Below are positions 33,853-43,311 of a stretch of 64,000 nt of DNA, in pieces. Below the pieces are notes generated by a model that saw nothing but the letters and a program-made list of their open reading frames with translations, was not told the DNA's origin and did no database searches. The stretch comes from Echinicola shivajiensis (lineage in GTDB: Bacteria > Bacteroidota > Bacteroidia > Cytophagales > Cyclobacteriaceae): assembly GCF_018642165.1 (NCBI RefSeq), contig NZ_JAHHZM010000007.1, forward strand, positions 62,001 through 126,000. Reading direction: 5' to 3'. The translations under genes and the position numbers were made by a program. The stretch's first letter is position 1; the number at the start of each line of letters is the position of its first letter.

Positions 33853-36800
33853 ATGTTATTAACCATGAAACTCACCCTGATACTTATATTGGTGGGCGTG
33901 ATGAAAGTTTCAGCCAGTGTCTATTCCCAAAATATGAAACTGAAATTGGACTTACATCAGGCCACTGTAGAGCAAGTGTTTGAGGAAATTAAAAGCCAAA
34001 GCGAATTTAATTTTCTGTATCGATCTGATCTTATCAAGAAGATCCCAAAAGTTAATGTCAGTTTGAAAAAGGTAGGCATTGAGGAAGTTCTTGATAAGAT
34101 TTTGGTACCCTATCAATTTTCCTATGAAATCCATGATAAAACAATCATTATAAGTCAAAAACCAAGCTTAGAAACGGATGAAGCAAGTTTACAAGAAAAA
34201 ATAAACACCATTGAAATAAAGGGGAAAGTTACCGATGAGAATGGCCAGCCCATTCCAGGTGCTACCATTCAGCTTAAAGGGACTACGAAAGGTACTGTAA
34301 CCGACATTGACGGAAATTATACTATTCAAGTAGAAGAAGGAACCGTGTTGGTTTATAGCTTTTTGGGCTATGAACGCCAAGAAGTGGCGGTAGGAAATCA
34401 GTCCGTATTAAATGTCAGTATGGTTCCTGATACCCAATCCTTAGAAGAAGTTGTGGTGGTGGGATTTGGCACCCAAAAGAAATCACACCTTACAGCTGCT
34501 GTAGAGCAAATCGGTAGTGAAATGTTGGTCAATAGGCCCATCAATAAATTGTCAGAAGCGCTACAAGGTGCCATGGCTGGACTTTATATCAGCCCTACTA
34601 ATGGAGGACCAGCCAGTGAGGCCAATTTTAATATTCGAGGGTTTACAGGTATAAATGAAAGAGGAGGTCCACTTGTGCTAGTGGATGGTATAGAGCGTAC
34701 CATGAGCGATGTAAATCCCAATGATGTTGAGTCGGTTACCGTTTTGAAAGATGCTGCTGCATCTGCAATTTATGGTTCAAGGGCTCCTTCAGGTGTTATC
34801 CTTATTACTACCAAAATGGGGGAAAAAGGGGATAAAATAAAGGTCAATTATAGTAACAACTATAGTATAGGTACTCCATTTGGAATGCCACATTGGGCCA
34901 ATTCCTATGAATTTGCTGAAAAGGTAAATGAACAATATAGGAATTCATTACAGACACCAATCTTTAAGGAAGAGACGATACAGTTAATGAGGGATTATGC
35001 CTCTGGGGAAATTGATTATAGTAATATAGCACTTCCAAATGGTCAATGGGGTGCGCACTGGGACATGTTTGGAAACAGTGATTGGTTTGATATCATGTTT
35101 AAAAAGGCAGTTCCTAGTCAACAGCATAATGTCAGCTTATCAGGTGGAGGAAATAAGACGAGTTATTATATGGGCCTTGGTTACAATGAGTCCAATGGGA
35201 TTATTAAAGGCGCCAACGATAAGAAAGACCGGTACACTACCTTGCTGAAAGTTAAGACAGATGCTACAGATTGGCTTGAGCTGAGGATGAGCATGAATTA
35301 TGTGAAGACAGATGAAGTCGCTCCTAATTATCGAGGTCGTGGAGCTGATTATGCAGATATGTGGGCTAACGCCGCCGCAACGCTCCCTTCTTGGGTAGAT
35401 ATAAACCCTAATGGTAGTCCTTCATTTTTAAGTAGTGGACCATCCATGAGAGGCGAAGGGGGTAATCAAACCAATGATAGAAATGAGATTACGATGACCG
35501 GTGGCTTTACATTAAAGCCATTTAAAGACTTTAATGTAAGGGGAAATTACACTTGGAGGAATTTTACTAGCCATTTCAACCGTAATACCTATGTGATTAC
35601 GGTGATAAATGCAGATGGTAGCACGCGTAATTCAGCAAGGTCCGCCACGCAAAGTAGTGTGATCAGACAAATGGATTTAAGGAATTACCACACGCTTGAT
35701 CTAGTAGCTGATTATTCTAAAGAAATTAATAAGCACTCCATAACGGCTTTAGTGGGCTACCAGGAAGAGTATAACCGGTATACCCAATTAAGTGGAACGG
35801 GTAGGGATCTATATACCAATTCTATCCCTACGATCAGTACAACATATAATGAAAACCCTTCTGTATCGGATGCATTAAGTCACTGGGCCACCCAAGGTGT
35901 TTTTGGAAGGATGGCCTATAATTATGATGAAAAATATTTTATAGAGTTCAATGGACGTTATGATGCCCATTCAAAATTCCCAGCAGACATCAGGTGGTCA
36001 TTTTTCCCATCCGTTTCAGCTGCTTGGAATATAGCGAGAGAGAATTTCTGGCCTATCCAACATGACCATGACTTAAAATTAAGGGCCGCGTATACCTCCT
36101 CCGGTAATCCTGGAAACGGTAATTACCTTTACCTCCCAACTATGGGAACAGGGATTGGAAATGGGGATGTGTTATTGGGAAGCTCAAAACCAAATATGGT
36201 ATTTATGCCTGGATTGGTAAGTTCTGATTTGACCTGGGCCAAGCCCAAAACATTAGGCTTTGGACTTGATGCAACAGCGCTGAATAACAGACTTGAATTT
36301 ACCTACGACTGGTACCAGCGTACGATTTATGACCAAGCAGGCCCCCCTAAATTTTTACCACAAACCATAGGGACAAGTTTGCCTGATGTGAATAACGCAG
36401 TTAGTGAGACGCGTGGCTGGGAATTTACAGTTAAGTGGCGTGATATTGGGTTTACTTTAATGGACAAACCAGTGAATTATGCCCTAAAATTTAATATAGC
36501 CGATTATATAGGTTATGTGGTTGAGTATGAGGATAATATTAATGGGTTTAGGAATTCTTGGACACCAGGTCAAAAATTCGGTGAGGTTTATTTATATGAG
36601 TCTAATGGCATTGCCCAAAATATAGAAGATGTTGAGGCCAATGTACCCCAGGGAGGAGCTTGGTATTATCCGGGAGATTTGATGATGAAAGATCTAAACG
36701 GCGATGGTCAGATTAATGCAGGAGAGGGTGGTAAATGGTATGCTCGAGGAGACCAAGTATTTGCCGGCTATGATTATCCTAGATACCAGTACGGCTTTAA

Positions 36801-37260
36801 TCTTTCCGCCAATTGGAATGGCTTCGATTTTTCGGCACAACTAACAGGGGTGCCAGAATGGAAAGTCTTTTCAAATAATTTTTACGTGAGTCCTGCCGGA
36901 CACGATATATGGAACTCAAAATGGTTTGAAACCCATAAAGAATTAGGGACATGGACACCGGAAACTCCTGATAATTATTATCCAAGACATTCATTTAAAA
37001 CTTATGCTGCAAATGATCAGTACCAGTTAAATCTTGCACACCTTAAAATTCAAAATTTACGTTTGGGATACAATTTGCCCAAGAGTTTAATCAATAAGGT
37101 CAAGTTAGACCGGGTGCATTTTTATACTAGTGTAGAAAATTTGGGCTTTATCTATTATAAGTCAGAAATTAAATACTCTCCTGAGATTATTGCCAGGTAC
37201 GGAGGAAGAGGTTACCCTCCTCAGCGTCAAATTTCCCTGGGTGTGAACATTGGTATTTAA
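33853..37260 (+). CDS. SusC-type TonB-dependent outer-membrane transporter
   Basis: An 1135-residue SusC/RagA transporter. It begins with a signal (MKLTLILILVGVMKVSASVYS), then the STN domain (about 30-95, FNFLYRSDLIKKIPKVNVS), the carboxypeptidase-like domain (about 125-200, GKVTDENGQPIPGATIQLKG), the plug (DTQSLEEVVVVGFGTQKK ... FNIRGFTGINERGGPLVLVDG) and a barrel ending in QISLGVNIGI. The STN domain places it under the sigma/FecR pair upstream. It should import oligosaccharides released by the enzymes encoded downstream. The ATG at 33853 has no clear ribosome site, and an upstream ATG at 33809 is out of frame by one base. Confidence 0.93.
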   Translation: MLLTMKLTLILILVGVMKVSASVYSQNMKLKLDLHQATVEQVFEEIKSQSEFNFLYRSDLIKKIPKVNVSLKKVGIEEVLDKILVPYQFSYEIHDKTIIISQKPSLETDEASLQEKINTIEIKGKVTDENGQPIPGATIQLKGTTKGTVTDIDGNYTIQVEEGTVLVYSFLGYERQEVAVGNQSVLNVSMVPDTQSLEEVVVVGFGTQKKSHLTAAVEQIGSEMLVNRPINKLSEALQGAMAGLYISPTNGGPASEANFNIRGFTGINERGGPLVLVDGIERTMSDVNPNDVESVTVLKDAAASAIYGSRAPSGVILITTKMGEKGDKIKVNYSNNYSIGTPFGMPHWANSYEFAEKVNEQYRNSLQTPIFKEETIQLMRDYASGEIDYSNIALPNGQWGAHWDMFGNSDWFDIMFKKAVPSQQHNVSLSGGGNKTSYYMGLGYNESNGIIKGANDKKDRYTTLLKVKTDATDWLELRMSMNYVKTDEVAPNYRGRGADYADMWANAAATLPSWVDINPNGSPSFLSSGPSMRGEGGNQTNDRNEITMTGGFTLKPFKDFNVRGNYTWRNFTSHFNRNTYVITVINADGSTRNSARSATQSSVIRQMDLRNYHTLDLVADYSKEINKHSITALVGYQEEYNRYTQLSGTGRDLYTNSIPTISTTYNENPSVSDALSHWATQGVFGRMAYNYDEKYFIEFNGRYDAHSKFPADIRWSFFPSVSAAWNIARENFWPIQHDHDLKLRAAYTSSGNPGNGNYLYLPTMGTGIGNGDVLLGSSKPNMVFMPGLVSSDLTWAKPKTLGFGLDATALNNRLEFTYDWYQRTIYDQAGPPKFLPQTIGTSLPDVNNAVSETRGWEFTVKWRDIGFTLMDKPVNYALKFNIADYIGYVVEYEDNINGFRNSWTPGQKFGEVYLYESNGIAQNIEDVEANVPQGGAWYYPGDLMMKDLNGDGQINAGEGGKWYARGDQVFAGYDYPRYQYGFNLSANWNGFDFSAQLTGVPEWKVFSNNFYVSPAGHDIWNSKWFETHKELGTWTPETPDNYYPRHSFKTYAANDQYQLNLAHLKIQNLRLGYNLPKSLINKVKLDRVHFYTSVENLGFIYYKSEIKYSPEIIARYGGRGYPPQRQISLGVNIGI

Positions 37261-37278
37261 TTAAAAAAATAACTAAAC

Positions 37279-39156
37279 ATGAAATCAAGACTAATATATA
37301 TATGGATATTGCTGGTAGCGTTTGTAATATCAATCAGTAGTTGTCGAGAGGATTTTCTTGAAAGATATCCATTGGATCAAATGACTGATGCTACCTTTTT
37401 CACCTCAGCAAATGATTTGAAAGTAATGGTAAATGGTTTTTACAGACTATTTCCAAGATATCATTTTCAGCAAGGAGGTAATGCTCATAATGGTTATTTG
37501 GACGCCAATACGGATATCCAGGTGGGGACAGGTCCCTCAGGTAGCTTAATGCAGCGAGGAAGTAGTGGGCAAGCTCCTGCTACCGATGGTTTCTGGAATG
37601 GTAGTTTTAGCTGGATCCGACAGATAAACTATTTAATAACCAATGCTGAACGTGTCCCAAGTGATATAGAAGCAGACCAATACATCGGTGAAGCACATTT
37701 TTTCCGTGCATGGGTATATTTTAATATGTTGCAACGCTATGGAGATGTTCCAATCTATACAGAAGTGCTGGAAACGGATAGTGAAGCATTGTACAGAACT
37801 AGAAACTCTAGATACGATGTAGCCAAATTTATCCTTCAGGATTTGGACATTGCTATTGAGAAGATGGATTGGAAAAATTCAGTTTTTGCAAAGCAAGGAC
37901 GAGTAAATAGAGAATCGGCCATTGTGATGAAAGCCAGGGTTGCTTTATACGAAGGCAGTTGGGAGCATTATCACGGTGCTAAAAGTACTCCTTTTGCTGT
38001 CAATGGTAAAGATGGTAAAGAATTTTTGCAAATGGTTGAACCTACCATACAGGAATTGATTGATCATCAAGGGGCGGCATTGTTCAGCAATGGAGGCCCG
38101 CTTAATGAGGCCTATAATCAGATACTCTCCCAAAAAGATGCCTCTTCTTCAGAAGGAGTATTTTTATACCGTATTTATGATGTAAATGAAATTGTAGGAC
38201 ATAATTTCTACGATAAAGTGGTGGATAATCCTCAGTCACCAACAAAGAAGTTAGTAGACAATTACCTGGATAAGAATGGCGTTCCGCAAGAGTTGTCCTC
38301 ATTATCTATAGATCCACAGCGCTTAAACAGCCTGGGAGAAAACTTGGACCCAAGATTTAGGCAATCTATATGGACTCCGGATAGAGGTCCGCAGAATCAA
38401 TTAGTAGGTTTTGAGTCACAGGCACTTCCTTTAAGGTACCCTACCATTAATAATATTTTTACTGCCAATTATTCATCTACGGGTTTTCGTGTATGGAAAG
38501 GGGCAATTTTTGACGCGAATGAATGGAGAAATGGTTCGGTGGATGATGTATTAATTCGTTACGCAGAAGGGCTTTTGGCCTTGGCTGAAGCGAAAGCGAT
38601 TTTGGGTACGCTCAATCAATCTGATTTGGATAAAACGGTCAATATTCTTCGAGACAGAGTAGGAATGGCCCCAATGGTGCTAAGTGAAGTGAATTCTTGG
38701 CCTATATCCTATTCCGCTAAAAATGGGTTTGATCCTGCTGAATCAAATATTGTAAATGAGATTAGGAGGGAAAGAGAAGTGGAGCTGGTTTTTGAGGGAC
38801 ATAGAGAAAGGGACTTAAAAAGGTGGGCGATTTTCCATGATGTAATCAATGGATGGAAGCCAAAAGGAGCATATAGCCAGGAGTTTGTTGATTATTTTAA
38901 TGATCCATCAAAATTGACTGCGGATGGTCTTGGTCCTGTTGATGCCCAAAAATACGGATTGACATTGGGCGTAAATTATGATGTTCACGAAGACGGGTTT
39001 TTAAATCCATTCTACGTAAATCCTGATTTCAATGAATCAGGGGAAGGGTACTTTGTAGAGCCTGGACGTGCCTATTTATCTGCTATTCCAAAAAATGAAA
39101 TTGATTTATATATGGAAGCAGGTGTTGAATTAACCCAAAACCCTGGTTGGTTTTAA
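37279..39156 (+). CDS. SusD-like outer-membrane lipoprotein
   Basis: A 625-residue SusD/RagB lipoprotein with lipobox SISSC (Cys near residue 22) followed by REDFLERYPLDQMTDATFF, the typical start of mature SusD proteins. The helical core includes GEAHFFRAWVYFNMLQRYGDVPI, and the C-terminal half includes IRREREVELVFEGHRERDLKRW. It lies 18 bp after susC and forms the lid of that transporter. It is somewhat longer than the first SusD (556) because of insertions in the second half. Confidence 0.95.
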   Translation: MKSRLIYIWILLVAFVISISSCREDFLERYPLDQMTDATFFTSANDLKVMVNGFYRLFPRYHFQQGGNAHNGYLDANTDIQVGTGPSGSLMQRGSSGQAPATDGFWNGSFSWIRQINYLITNAERVPSDIEADQYIGEAHFFRAWVYFNMLQRYGDVPIYTEVLETDSEALYRTRNSRYDVAKFILQDLDIAIEKMDWKNSVFAKQGRVNRESAIVMKARVALYEGSWEHYHGAKSTPFAVNGKDGKEFLQMVEPTIQELIDHQGAALFSNGGPLNEAYNQILSQKDASSSEGVFLYRIYDVNEIVGHNFYDKVVDNPQSPTKKLVDNYLDKNGVPQELSSLSIDPQRLNSLGENLDPRFRQSIWTPDRGPQNQLVGFESQALPLRYPTINNIFTANYSSTGFRVWKGAIFDANEWRNGSVDDVLIRYAEGLLALAEAKAILGTLNQSDLDKTVNILRDRVGMAPMVLSEVNSWPISYSAKNGFDPAESNIVNEIRREREVELVFEGHRERDLKRWAIFHDVINGWKPKGAYSQEFVDYFNDPSKLTADGLGPVDAQKYGLTLGVNYDVHEDGFLNPFYVNPDFNESGEGYFVEPGRAYLSAIPKNEIDLYMEAGVELTQNPGWF

Positions 39157-39187
39157 ACTTTAATTGATCATTAAACTGAAAACATCC

Positions 39188-39637
39188 ATGAAAAAAAATA
39201 TTTTAATTCCCTTCATTTTAGCATTTGTAGGGATCCTATTTTCTTGTGAACCAAGAATTGATTTTGATGAAGGACAATGGGGAGACACTGCCTTTATCAC
39301 TAATGTGAACATATTTACCCTTCAAACTGATGAACATGAACTTCAGGAGTATTATGAAAATGGGGAGTTGACACCTGCCCGAAAAAGACTCTTTATTTCT
39401 ATGGGAAATGCAGAAATTGATAATGAAAATTTCACAGCCACTGTTAGAGTGCCCGAATCGGCAGACCTGAGCAGAGCAGGAATTGTGATATACCATCAAA
39501 GTGTTAGGGTCGAGCCTGTTGACGATACGCCAACGGCTGGAATTTTAACAGACTTATCTGATAGAGAATTTGTTTATATGCTCGTATCAGCAGATGGAAC
39601 CACGCATGATTGGACCATTAAGATTATTGTAGAATAA
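39188..39637 (+). CDS. small surface lipoprotein (DUF5018-like), candidate glycan-binding protein
   Basis: A 149-residue lipoprotein (lipobox VGILFSC, then EPRIDFDEGQWGD). The mature part reads as one or two beta-sandwich units ending in DGTTHDWTIKIIVE, the closing strand typical of DUF5018-type domains attached to SusCD operons. The ATG at 39188 is chosen over the upstream open frame because it starts the lipoprotein signal. It sits 31 bp after susD and before a strong terminator, the usual place of a surface glycan-binding protein. Binding is inference. Confidence 0.75.
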   Translation: MKKNILIPFILAFVGILFSCEPRIDFDEGQWGDTAFITNVNIFTLQTDEHELQEYYENGELTPARKRLFISMGNAEIDNENFTATVRVPESADLSRAGIVIYHQSVRVEPVDDTPTAGILTDLSDREFVYMLVSADGTTHDWTIKIIVE

Positions 39638-39666
39638 TCAAAAGATCATATTAGTTGGATGGAAAT

Positions 39667-39705
39667 CAAGCAGTCAACTGTATAGTTTGGCTGTTTGGTT
39701 TTTTT
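39667..39705 (+). terminator. intrinsic terminator of the second SusCD operon
   Basis: CAAGCAGTCAACT pairs with AGTTTGGCTGTTTG (two G-U pairs, one bulge), followed by a run of seven T. It cleanly separates the sigma-regulated susCD part from the enzyme genes downstream. Confidence 0.75.
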
Positions 39706-39787
39706 ACTGAGAATAAGCAAAAGAGTTAAATGTGCTCAAATGAACCTCCATAAGACTTAATAGAACAAATTCATAATTACAGTACTA

Positions 39788-40609
39788 ATGAAAAATTTTA
39801 TAAAAGCCCTGTTTTTTATAATTATTCCAATACAAGTTCATGCCCAAAAAAACATTGATCTCTTTATTTGGGCTGGCCAATCAAATGCCCAAGGTTACAC
39901 CGGTGATGCGAAAGAATACCCTAAAGATGAACAAGGCCTTGATAAATCCATATTATTGAACTGGACTGTTTCTGGGCATGATAGTTCAAATGGGGAATGG
40001 GTTACCATGCAAGCCCAAAAAGGAAGGTACCCAGCTGGTCACTTTGGTCCTGAAGTAAGTTTTGCCCGTCAATTGAAAGTGGCAGGTTATAACCCCGCAA
40101 TTTTCAAATATACTAGGGGCGGCACTGGTCTAGCCAGGGACTGGAAAGCACCTGGCGAGCAAGGAATTTATGATCATATGGTCAAGGATTTAAAAAAGGC
40201 TATTGATCAACTGGAAAAAGAAGGCTATGTGGTGAAGGTCCACGGATTTGTGTGGATTCAAGGGGAGACAGATGCTGGTGACGAGCAAGAAGCTGAAATG
40301 TACCAATCCAATTTAAATCACATGATAGACCACCTGCGTAATGATGTCCTAGCGTATGATGATCTCAAAATAATTTTGGGCGTTGATGAACAGCATTACC
40401 TCGTCGAGGAGCGTCCAATTGTGGTCGTAGCCCAACAAAAAATTGCTCAAGAGGATGTCAATATAATCTATACCACCATGTATGGTCTTCCAAAGGCTGA
40501 CAAAACTCACCTAACCCCTGCTGGGCTAGTAGAACACGGAAACCGTATTTATAAAGCTTTTAAGGTAATGGAAAGTGAAAGAAGTTTAGGGTATAGAGAG
40601 CATAATTAG
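39788..40609 (+). CDS. SASA-domain (sialate O-acetylesterase-like) carbohydrate esterase
   Basis: A 273-residue secreted esterase (signal MKNFIKALFFIIIPIQVHA). SGNH-type blocks of the SASA family are WAGQSNAQG with nucleophile Ser32, RGGTGLARDW, WIQGETDAGDE with the conserved Gln-Gly-Glu, and DKTHLTPAGLVEHG with the catalytic His. Such enzymes remove acetyl groups from xylan, pectin or sialic acids. It is the first gene of a rightward enzyme run and lies 64 bp before a GH29 gene, so a role in deacetylating the same glycan is likely. Confidence 0.85.
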   Translation: MKNFIKALFFIIIPIQVHAQKNIDLFIWAGQSNAQGYTGDAKEYPKDEQGLDKSILLNWTVSGHDSSNGEWVTMQAQKGRYPAGHFGPEVSFARQLKVAGYNPAIFKYTRGGTGLARDWKAPGEQGIYDHMVKDLKKAIDQLEKEGYVVKVHGFVWIQGETDAGDEQEAEMYQSNLNHMIDHLRNDVLAYDDLKIILGVDEQHYLVEERPIVVVAQQKIAQEDVNIIYTTMYGLPKADKTHLTPAGLVEHGNRIYKAFKVMESERSLGYREHN

Positions 40610-40673
40610 GCTGAAATGTTTCCAACTGCTTTGCCCTAGTTGGCCTTGCCCCTTGTTTTCAAAATAGTAAAAG

Positions 40674-42071
40674 ATGAAAAAATATATAATCAATACCTTT
40701 ATAATTACCTTCTGGGCAATTACCTGCATGGCCCAGAATACTGGTAAAATCCCCATTCCCACCCAAGCGCAACTGGATTGGCAAAATGCTGAATTGGCAG
40801 CCTTGGTATGCTGGGATATGCATGTTTTTGATGGAGAATTTTATGTGCAAAAGGATGTGCGGATAAAACCCGTAAAAGATTATAATACCTTTAATCCACA
40901 GCGATATGACATGGATCAATGGATAAGGTCTCTAAAAGATGCTGGGTTTAAAATAGCTATTTTTACTGTTAGCCATGAAACGGGCTTCTTTTTTCACCAG
41001 AGTGATGCCACTCCCTATAGTATGAAGGCACTAAAGTGGCAAGATGGTAAAGGCGATATTTTAAAGGATTTTAAAGCTTCCTGCGAAAAGTATGGGATTC
41101 TTCCCGGGGTATATATCGGTACACGATGGAATGCTTTTTACGGTATCCATGACTTCAAAGTAAGCGGCGATAACCAGTTTGCACAAAACAGGCAAAAGCA
41201 TTATAATATCATGATTGAAAATATCGTTACCGAGATTTTTTCCAATTATGGTGATTGGGCAATGGTTTGGTTTGATGGTGGTGCGCATGGTCCTGAACAA
41301 GGTGGCCCGGATGTATTGTCTATTTTCGAAAAATATCAACCTAACAGTTTGTTTTACCATAACCTGCAACGTGCGGATATGCGTTGGGGAGGAAGCGAAA
41401 CGGGAACAGTACCTTACCCTAGTTGGGGAACTTTCCCCTACCCATCTACCGGTGCAGGTGAATCTGCAAAAAAAGAGATCCATGCCAATAACTTTCAGCT
41501 ATTAAAAACAGGAGATCCTAATGGCCAATATTATATGCCAGCCATGAGCGATGCGCCTTTAAGAGGTGAAGGTGGGCATGATTGGTTTTGGGAACCTAAT
41601 CGGGAACATACTATTTTTTCGCTGGAAAAATTGGTGGATAAATATTATAAGTCAGTCGGCCACAATACCAGTTTGATTTTAGGAGTAACGCCCAATCCAG
41701 ATGGCTTAATGCCTGAACCGGATGTGAAACGACTAAAAGAATTCGGAGATGAAATAAAAAGGAGGTTCTCTAATCCACTGGAAAGTACTTCTGGAGCTGG
41801 GGAAAAGTTAAGCCTGAAACTGTCAAAAAATCAAAAAGTGAATCAGCTTGTATTGATGGAAGATATCAGCAAAGGAGAACGTGTGCGCCAATTTGTATTG
41901 GAGGGTAAGACCAAGAATGGCTGGCAGACCATTACTGAAGGATCCTGCATTGGCCATAAATTTATTCATAGGTTTGATGGGCTGGATGTATCGGAAGTAC
42001 GACTTAAAATCCAGGAATCAAAAGGCGAACCGCAGATTAAAAAACTGGCTGTGTATAATATTGAAGATTAG
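40674..42071 (+). CDS. divergent GH29 alpha-L-fucosidase-family protein (copy A)
   Basis: A 465-residue secreted protein (signal to CMAQN, about residue 21) with a GH29-type (beta/alpha)8 barrel and a C-terminal beta-sandwich (about 375-465). The nucleophile block is MVWFDGGAHGPEQGG with Asp201. Two blocks that usually bind fucose are altered: the usual HxG motif after strand 1 reads CWDMHVFDG, and the usual HH pair reads SHETGF. So it is GH29-like but may act on another alpha-L-sugar. A close paralog lies at 43312, and a GH43/GH117-like gene sits between the two. The gap to that gene is 10 bp, so they are cotranscribed. Confidence 0.8.
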   Translation: MKKYIINTFIITFWAITCMAQNTGKIPIPTQAQLDWQNAELAALVCWDMHVFDGEFYVQKDVRIKPVKDYNTFNPQRYDMDQWIRSLKDAGFKIAIFTVSHETGFFFHQSDATPYSMKALKWQDGKGDILKDFKASCEKYGILPGVYIGTRWNAFYGIHDFKVSGDNQFAQNRQKHYNIMIENIVTEIFSNYGDWAMVWFDGGAHGPEQGGPDVLSIFEKYQPNSLFYHNLQRADMRWGGSETGTVPYPSWGTFPYPSTGAGESAKKEIHANNFQLLKTGDPNGQYYMPAMSDAPLRGEGGHDWFWEPNREHTIFSLEKLVDKYYKSVGHNTSLILGVTPNPDGLMPEPDVKRLKEFGDEIKRRFSNPLESTSGAGEKLSLKLSKNQKVNQLVLMEDISKGERVRQFVLEGKTKNGWQTITEGSCIGHKFIHRFDGLDVSEVRLKIQESKGEPQIKKLAVYNIED

Positions 42072-42081
42072 TTAATTGGAA

Positions 42082-43110
42082 ATGATGAAAAAAGTACTGG
42101 GAATATTAATTATTGGGATCGGCTTTTTGTGCTCACTTCATGCTTATGGTCAGGCGAGTGACTCTTTACAGGAAAAATTTTCCAAAATGGAATTTGCTTT
42201 TGAGGAAGTAAGCGGAATTGGTTATGAAGCAGGTTGTACACGTCGTGATCCCAGTGATGTCATAAAAGTGGGCCAAACTTATTATGTGTATTATACCAAA
42301 ATACCTGATGCCCAGCCGAAATATTGGGGTGCGGGATATTGGGGAGCAAGCGTCTGGTGTGCAAAATCAGAAGATGAGGGGCATTCCTGGACGGAAGTGG
42401 GTGAAATGCTGAAGGTAGGTGAAGCAGACCAATGGGATGCCCAAGCTGTTTTTACCCCAAATATCATTTATGCTGACGGAAAATACTATTTGTACTACAC
42501 AGGGGTGAAACCGACACCAGGAAATGCTGAGGGTGAGTTTGAGAACAATAACTTAACGGATAAAACCGCCATTGGAGTAGCGGTATCAGATTCACCAGTA
42601 GGGCCTTTTAAAAGATTGAGCAATGAACCCATCCTGAAAGTAAGTGTAGAGCCTGAAAAGTTCGATAGTTATCGAATAGATGATGCATCATTACTGTATC
42701 GTAATGGATTGTATTGGATGTATTATAAAGGCCGGTCATTGATAAGTGGACAAGGAGGGCCTGCGCACACAAGTATGGGCGTGGCCTATTCTAAGCATCC
42801 TGCCGGGCCTTATACTAAGCTTGGAAAAGCCATTCTCGAAAGAAGCCATGAAGTACTCATCTGGCCACAAGGTACAGGAGTAGGCGCTTTTGCTTCGCTG
42901 TCAGAAACCTTTGAATATGCACCTGATGGGGTGGATTTTATGTCGGACAAATTTAACGCAAAAGCGGAAGAAAGGGCAGTTGCCCCGGGAGCTTTTCGTC
43001 CAGACTTAACCGCTCCGGTAGTTGTGGGAGATGGATTAAAATGGGGCATATCAATGGTCCCCAATAAACATGAATGTTACTTGGTACGATTTGAAATAAT
43101 AACTAAATAA
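42082..43110 (+). CDS. GH43/GH117-like five-bladed beta-propeller glycosidase
   Basis: A 342-residue secreted protein (hydrophobic start ending at HAYGQ). The block GCTRRDPSDVIKVGQTYYVYYTK carries the first catalytic Asp. Further blades are WDAQAVFTPNIIYADGKYYLYYTG and DSYRIDDASLLYRNGLYWMYYKG. RRDPSDVI with a later Asp and Glu/His is typical of the GH117 (3,6-anhydro-L-galactosidase-like) and GH43 superfamily. Family cannot be fixed by eye. The frame is open from TTG 42076; ATG 42082 (or 42085) is used. It sits between two GH29-like paralogs and should work on the same oligosaccharide. Confidence 0.8.
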   Translation: MMKKVLGILIIGIGFLCSLHAYGQASDSLQEKFSKMEFAFEEVSGIGYEAGCTRRDPSDVIKVGQTYYVYYTKIPDAQPKYWGAGYWGASVWCAKSEDEGHSWTEVGEMLKVGEADQWDAQAVFTPNIIYADGKYYLYYTGVKPTPGNAEGEFENNNLTDKTAIGVAVSDSPVGPFKRLSNEPILKVSVEPEKFDSYRIDDASLLYRNGLYWMYYKGRSLISGQGGPAHTSMGVAYSKHPAGPYTKLGKAILERSHEVLIWPQGTGVGAFASLSETFEYAPDGVDFMSDKFNAKAEERAVAPGAFRPDLTAPVVVGDGLKWGISMVPNKHECYLVRFEIITK

Positions 43111-43311
43111 AAAGACTCCTCTCATCAATCAATACGCAGCATTAAACAAATAAGGTGATCTGTACTAAACCAAAGTTTTGCCAAGTTCAATTACCCAAAT
43201 AATGTTGAATAGGGAAAGTGAAAGGTATCAGGCTTTTCCTTCAGTAATACAAAACTTATGGAAGAAAGTGATGATAGGGTATGTTAAGGCTCGATTTAAT
43301 AAATAACTATT

